Part shown: positions 59,473-64,000 of the stretch, in pieces | How positions within the stretch are numbered: position 1 is the first letter of the stretch | How the letters are laid out: each line of letters starts with the position of its first letter | Origin: Gymnorhina tibicen | Lineage: Eukaryota > Chordata > Aves > Passeriformes > Artamidae | Assembly (NCBI GenBank): GCA_013399875.1 | Contig: VXAZ01008167.1 | Location: 1,640,534-1,704,533 of the forward strand | Direction: 5' to 3' | Length of the DNA: 64,000 nucleotides | The notes under the pieces: generated by a model | Told to the model about the DNA's origin: nothing | The model's database searches: none | Seen by the model: only the letters and a program-made list of their open reading frames with translations | Program-made: the position numbers and the translations under genes

Positions 59473-62400
59473 TCCCTAATAAATTTGGCAATGATGAAAA
59501 ATGCTGAATTAAACTCCACTGAGATGAAAATCCCCTCCTTTTCTTTAGATCAGAGATTTCCTGGCTGTCCATCACCCTTGTGTCTCAGCACTGAACTGGA
59601 AGGACCATCACTTTGTATTAGAAGTTTTTAACCTCTGTGAATATTCAGTTGTTGGTTTAACTGCTGATTTTTCCATTGAGAATGCCAGTGGCATGGGTAG
59701 ATATGGGGATGCGAAGATACCACTGTCTAGGATGCAACAATGATTTCACAGTAGTGAGGAAACTATCTGTGACTAAGTGAGTAGCTGCTACATTTCTAAA
59801 GCAGATTTGAATCAGAGAGAGAATCAAAGTCTGGGTCTAGCCCAGTTCCCTGGAAGAACCAAATTAAAGTATCTGTATGTTGAGCCTAAGTTTCTGTTTC
59901 AGAGTGGATGTTTAGATGTTAGTCTTCCGTTTGAGAGTGAAATTCCCCCATTTAAAGGTGATGGTGAGAAAATGTGTGCTACACATTGAACAGCAGCCAC
60001 ACTGTTGAAGATGAAAGGGCGAAGAAGTGGCTGTGCAGAGCGAGACCATCTAGTTTGATATGTCCCTTGGTGAAAGCTAAGAGAGGAAAGAGTATAAGAA
60101 AGAGTGCTCTAGGAATCAGCCTTCTTCAGCAGATCCTTTCAGAATCCAGTAGTTAAATGCGCTAAGCATTTCTTGGGAATGTCCTTTGTCCGTTTGTCCC
60201 CATGGATCAGATACTCCTGTTGTGCTCAGGTTACAGAGTTCATTACTCTGAGCAACCCAAGCCATGCAGTGTCTGGCCCGGTATCGTGTTTATATGGATT
60301 AGCCAAGGTCACCTAAATCAGAGGTGCTAAGTTGGACTCGGCAGGGGGGACATCACAGCACCTGGTGGGCTGATGGTCCTGCTCTAGTGACCAGGAGATT
60401 GGAGTTCATTCAGTCGTAGTTCTGTCATTTAACCCCTCCTCTTCTTCCCCTGGAAGGCATCTACTGGCACTTCATACAGAGCACCAGTCATATCTGTGGG
60501 TGTGAATTCCTGTGTAGCAAGTAGGATTTAACAAGAAGAACAGACCTTAGAAAATCCTGTGCAGCTCAGTCTTCAATTACTCGTGTAGAACTGTTGTCTC
60601 CTTGGTGGTTTGATGCTTAAAGGAGAGAGATACAACCCCTTGTATATCACAGGAGCCTCTTCCAGGTCTCCAAAGAAGAATAGAGTGTAATTTGGCACTT
60701 ATTATTTCATTGCATCAGCTTTTCTGGGTCTGGGAGTGCTCTTAGCACAAGCAAATAAATTACCCGTCTCATTTTGCTGTGTGCTCTGCAGACAGCCATA
60801 TGTTTGAGGCTGATAGAGATTCTTATCTCATGGGCTAAAATTACTGAATGGAGGATGACATTTCTTATCAAGGGCTTTGCTGAATCAGAGAGTGGCCCTG
60901 GCACCCAGCTCTGAGACACCACGCCTCTTTGTCCAGCCTCCCAGCCCAGCAATAAATGGATTTGTGCCTGTAGGTCAGAGGCACTTGTGTCAAGGTTTTG
61001 TTGCAGATTGAAGCTCTGAGGATTGTCTGTGTGCCTGGGAGGACGTGGGATTGAGGAGGGGAAGTGAGACTGTTCATGTGACTAAAACAGGGCATCTTAG
61101 AGCTGTGCAAATGCATCTTCGCTTGGAAGTCCTTGTAGGCACAGCTGCTAGCTTCAGGCTTCACATCCAGGGACCCTCTTCTCCCACTGCACAAAGGCTT
61201 TGCTTCCAGTTCCGTGGTGTGAAAAGCCATCCCCTCCTACTGCCAGGAAGTAGCTTTTCTCCAGACTTAGAGCTTGCATCTGTCCATCCTCAACTCTTCA
61301 AGGACAGGTTGTTTTCCTTCCTCTCTTTCCATGTCTGTCTTTGGAGGTTACCTGGTAGCTGCTAATGAGTCAGGGGGTTGTCTGGGGTGTTTTCAGGTAG
61401 GAGAGAGACAGAGAAGCTTCTCCTTACAGCTTCTTCCCACCAAGCATCTTCTTTTTGCTTTCTCTTTACCTCTTAATGCAGAACTGACAGCATGGGATGT
61501 TCAGCTTCTGCAGTGCATCTGAGCAAAGCTCTTGATGGAGAGTGGAGGGATTCTCCAGTGGACTTGGTGAACTGTCCTTTCCCCTAACTGAGCACTGTCC
61601 ACAAAAGCAAGTTTGTTCCTAGGAGCCCTCCTGGGCAGGAAGCAAGACTAGCCACCCACCCAGCCACCCAAGCATGGTCAAACTTTCCATAAGAGGTTCC
61701 TAGGAAAGGCATCTCTGAATAAAAATGTTTTTTCCTTTCAGGAGGGTATCTTCCACAGGACGATTCTCTTGTAGTGTTGTACTAAGGGCAGGGTCATTTT
61801 CTCAGATCAAAAGAAATCTGGTAAAACACCGTCTTTGACAGAGAAAGACTTAATGTGCACCACTGATTTCTTCTGCTAAGTGGTCTCAAATGAGTTTTTC
61901 AGTTTATCTGTGACCGTGGCAAGGTACTTCACTTCCCCTTTAATTACAAGTATCTTCAAGCTGGTCTGTGGCAGCCATGTAATGCAAGCAGGAGGTCAAG
62001 TCCCGGGTATCCAGCAGAAGCCATTCTTTGTGTTGATATAGGAGTGGTAACTATGCCCAGTACGGTGAGGACATTGTGGCTGAAGGTCCCACTATGTGCA
62101 CCCTTCCTGGCTTAACCCTGGCATGCTCTGGGAAGGAAGGGGCACGTCTTTGAGCAATGCTGGCCACAGAAGACCACTTCATTTCAGAGCCAAACCACCA
62201 GCTCTGCTTTCTGCTGTGCCCCACGAGATGCCCAGAGATAACAGTCCTCTGTGGTGTGGCAGTGGGCCAAGGCTGAGCTCTGAGTGACTCTTTGGGGAGG
62301 CTCCTCTGCCATCTGCAGCAGCCGTCATCTTCATCAGCCTGCTGGAAATGCTGGGGCTGATGGGTGCAGCATCCCCATGGTGCCCCATCTCCAGGGTAGG

Positions 62401-63252
62401 GTGGCAGGGGTCAGAGAGCAGGACAGTGCCACCTTTCTTGTTGATGGCACCTCTGGGGATGTGCAGCTGTCTTCCTCCTCTTGAAACAGCATCCACAGCC
62501 TGATTTTCAGGTTTTTCTATGTCCTTCCTCCTGCGTTCTGATGGTGCAGCCCAGCACCCATCACAGCTTGCAGCACGGGAGTCCCATGCACCTGCAGCTG
62601 CTGTCACATGTGGGCTGGGTCCTCCTTCCTTCAGACATTTTCTCTTCACCATTTTCCTCTTGAATCATGCTGAGTCAACCCAACCTCATCAGTGACCTCA
62701 GTGGAGCAACCTCAGGCCTGCCCATCAGCCTCTGGCCCTGCACCAGCAGTTGAGCAACCAGTGCCCTGAGGTCATGCTGGGATGGAGGTCTCCAGGGCAG
62801 TGGATGACCAGCTGGCCCTTGGGCTTCGCTCCCCAGCAGTGTCCACATGCCATCGCACCACAGTCATGCTTTTCTCCATTACCTGGCTCCTGCTGAGGTG
62901 GCTGTTTATCGCTTGTTTGCCTTGGATGCAGTGCTCTCCTGTCCTGTGGGAATGGGTGGTTGCCTCAGCGCAGGATTGGGGAGGTTATGGGGAAGTGCTG
63001 TGTTTGGGGCTAGTGACCATCTGAGGTTACCAGCTGGTAACTCCCAGTTGTCAGCCTGGACTGTCCCACTTGGTGCCTGCTTTTAATGCAATTGCAGTAT
63101 CATGTTTGATTTGTTAAAAGAAAGAGGAGAGGGGTTTCCCTCCAACTGCCAACTGCATGCTCTTTCCATCCATTGTCTCAGGCATTGTGTCTGTCTGTGA
63201 CTTCTGAATTGTTGCAGATAACTTCGGTGAGCTGGGCTCCAGCAGTGTACTC

Positions 63253-63432
63253 ACAGTGTGCACCTCACATACCCACAGAGTGCACCCCAGATGCCCGTGG
63301 TGTACCCTGTATGTGCACAATATGCACCCTACACACTCTTACTAAGTGTCCTGCACTCCCACGACATGCAGCCCGTGCACCCATGGCATTGTGGCATGTA
63401 CCCCACACACGCAGCATACCCAATTCTATGCA
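63253..63432 (+). repeat. Degenerate tandem repeat, period about 20-25 bp
   Basis: Roughly eight loosely related units, each built around 'tgcacc(c)' followed by 'acac(a)cc/acgcagc', run through the segment. Examples are 'gtgtgcacctcacataccca', 'gagtgcaccccagatgcccg', 'atatgcaccctacacactct' and 'gcatgtaccccacacacgca'. Unit length is variable and identity is low, so this is a decayed minisatellite. It has open frames on both strands (for example 63173-63481 +), as expected of a repeat without stop codons. Confidence 0.65.
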
Positions 63433-63434
63433 CA

Positions 63435-64000
63435 CTGCAAGCTTGTCAAGATTATGTCCTGGGTGGCAGTGCTTGAGGTGACGAGGAGAGCTCACATCTT
63501 TGCTTTCAGTTCCTAGACTGAGTTTGCAGTTGGAAAAAAAAAACAAAACCTGTCATTTTATTTGTCAGCTGACGTAAGTTTTTTTCTAGAAGCTACTAAG
63601 GCACAGTCAACCTGGAACCCGCAGCGCTCTTGCTAGAAACCATTATCTATCTGGGTTAGGCTGACACACTCATAATAGGAAGATTAAAGTGGCTCTAACA
63701 CATGGCTGGAACGTTGTCAGTGCCCAGTTTTGGTCCTGCTTGGGTGCGGCCATGGGTGATGTAGTGGCAGAGGCCTCTGGAGCAGCCACAGCCCCCTTGT
63801 TGGGGCTGCAGTTGATGGTGACTGGCAGACGTCCCACGTGTAGCTCTGGGAGTACAGGAATGGGGACTGAACAGGCTGAACTACCAAATATTCCCAAATA
63901 CTCATATCCATAAATCTGTTCACCATAGATGCTGCCATCCAGATATGAGTTGTGGAGTGTAGAAGAGCCTCCAAAACTTGTGCTCTGTGCTCAGGGCTTC
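63435..64000. other. Non-coding stretch, nothing recognised
   Basis: A poly-A run lies at about 63533-63543. No gene, RNA or repeat family was identified up to the end of the window. Confidence 0.5.

Larger units (their letters stand above)
56780..63250. other. Long non-coding stretch, nothing firmly recognised
   Basis: No gene was supported. Contents noted: AT-rich non-simple sequence at about 57300-57500, poly-A runs at about 57861-57872 and 58520-58531, a (CA)n tract and an 18-bp palindrome (listed separately). A plus-strand open frame of 139 codons (58094-58513) begins just upstream of an acceptor-like 'ttttcttcatag' but has no recognisable domain. Confidence 0.45.

Noticed and set aside
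1..64000. CRISPR arrays, operons, phage or plasmid functions
   Set aside because: No regularly spaced identical repeats and no bacterial-type gene density; CR1 and ERV repeats place the sequence in a bird genome.

Overview
The window is animal nuclear DNA, almost certainly from a bird. The main evidence is a series of CR1 (chicken repeat 1) LINE fragments. Several end in the diagnostic CR1 3' tail, with a 'gatgatctttaaaggtct' block followed by ATTCTATG-type octamers at about 49.6 kb. Two LTR-retrotransposon remnants resemble dispersed avian endogenous retroviral repeats. There are no operons, ribosome-binding sites, CRISPR arrays or other prokaryotic features.

No protein-coding gene, tRNA or rRNA could be supported. 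The longest open frames (206, 190, 188, 178, 173 and 160 codons) are about what chance gives in 64 kb of six-frame sequence of ordinary base composition. None matches a family I recognise, and one of them (188 codons) runs through a CR1 element in antisense. The window therefore reads as intergenic DNA or the inside of a long intron. A few short open segments bounded by splice-like sites are listed as weak exon candidates; the best is 22745-22825 (+).

Layout. 1-20.7 kb is mostly unique non-coding DNA with a CR1 3' tail grown into a CCATC microsatellite (10.8 kb), a minus-strand CR1 (12.3 kb), an old plus-strand CR1 (14.2-14.6 kb) and a (GT)17 microsatellite (17.7 kb). 20.7-27.6 kb holds an old CR1 trace, a poly-C tract interrupted by four unknown bases (21.08 kb), an AT-rich low-complexity block, the exon candidate and a CpG-rich solo-LTR-like segment (26.5-26.85 kb). 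33.3-50 kb is the repeat-rich core: five CR1 fragments all on the plus strand, plus an approximately 800-bp ERV-derived block (34.7-35.5 kb) with internal degenerate repeats. 53-57 kb has three CR1 fragments, all on the minus strand. The remainder is unique DNA with a few palindromes and degenerate tandem repeats, including one at 63.25-63.43 kb.

I found no evidence of a new biological system. The findings are structural oddities, possible exons and possible conserved non-coding segments, each with a decisive test named. Element names come from recognising sequence patterns, not from a database search.
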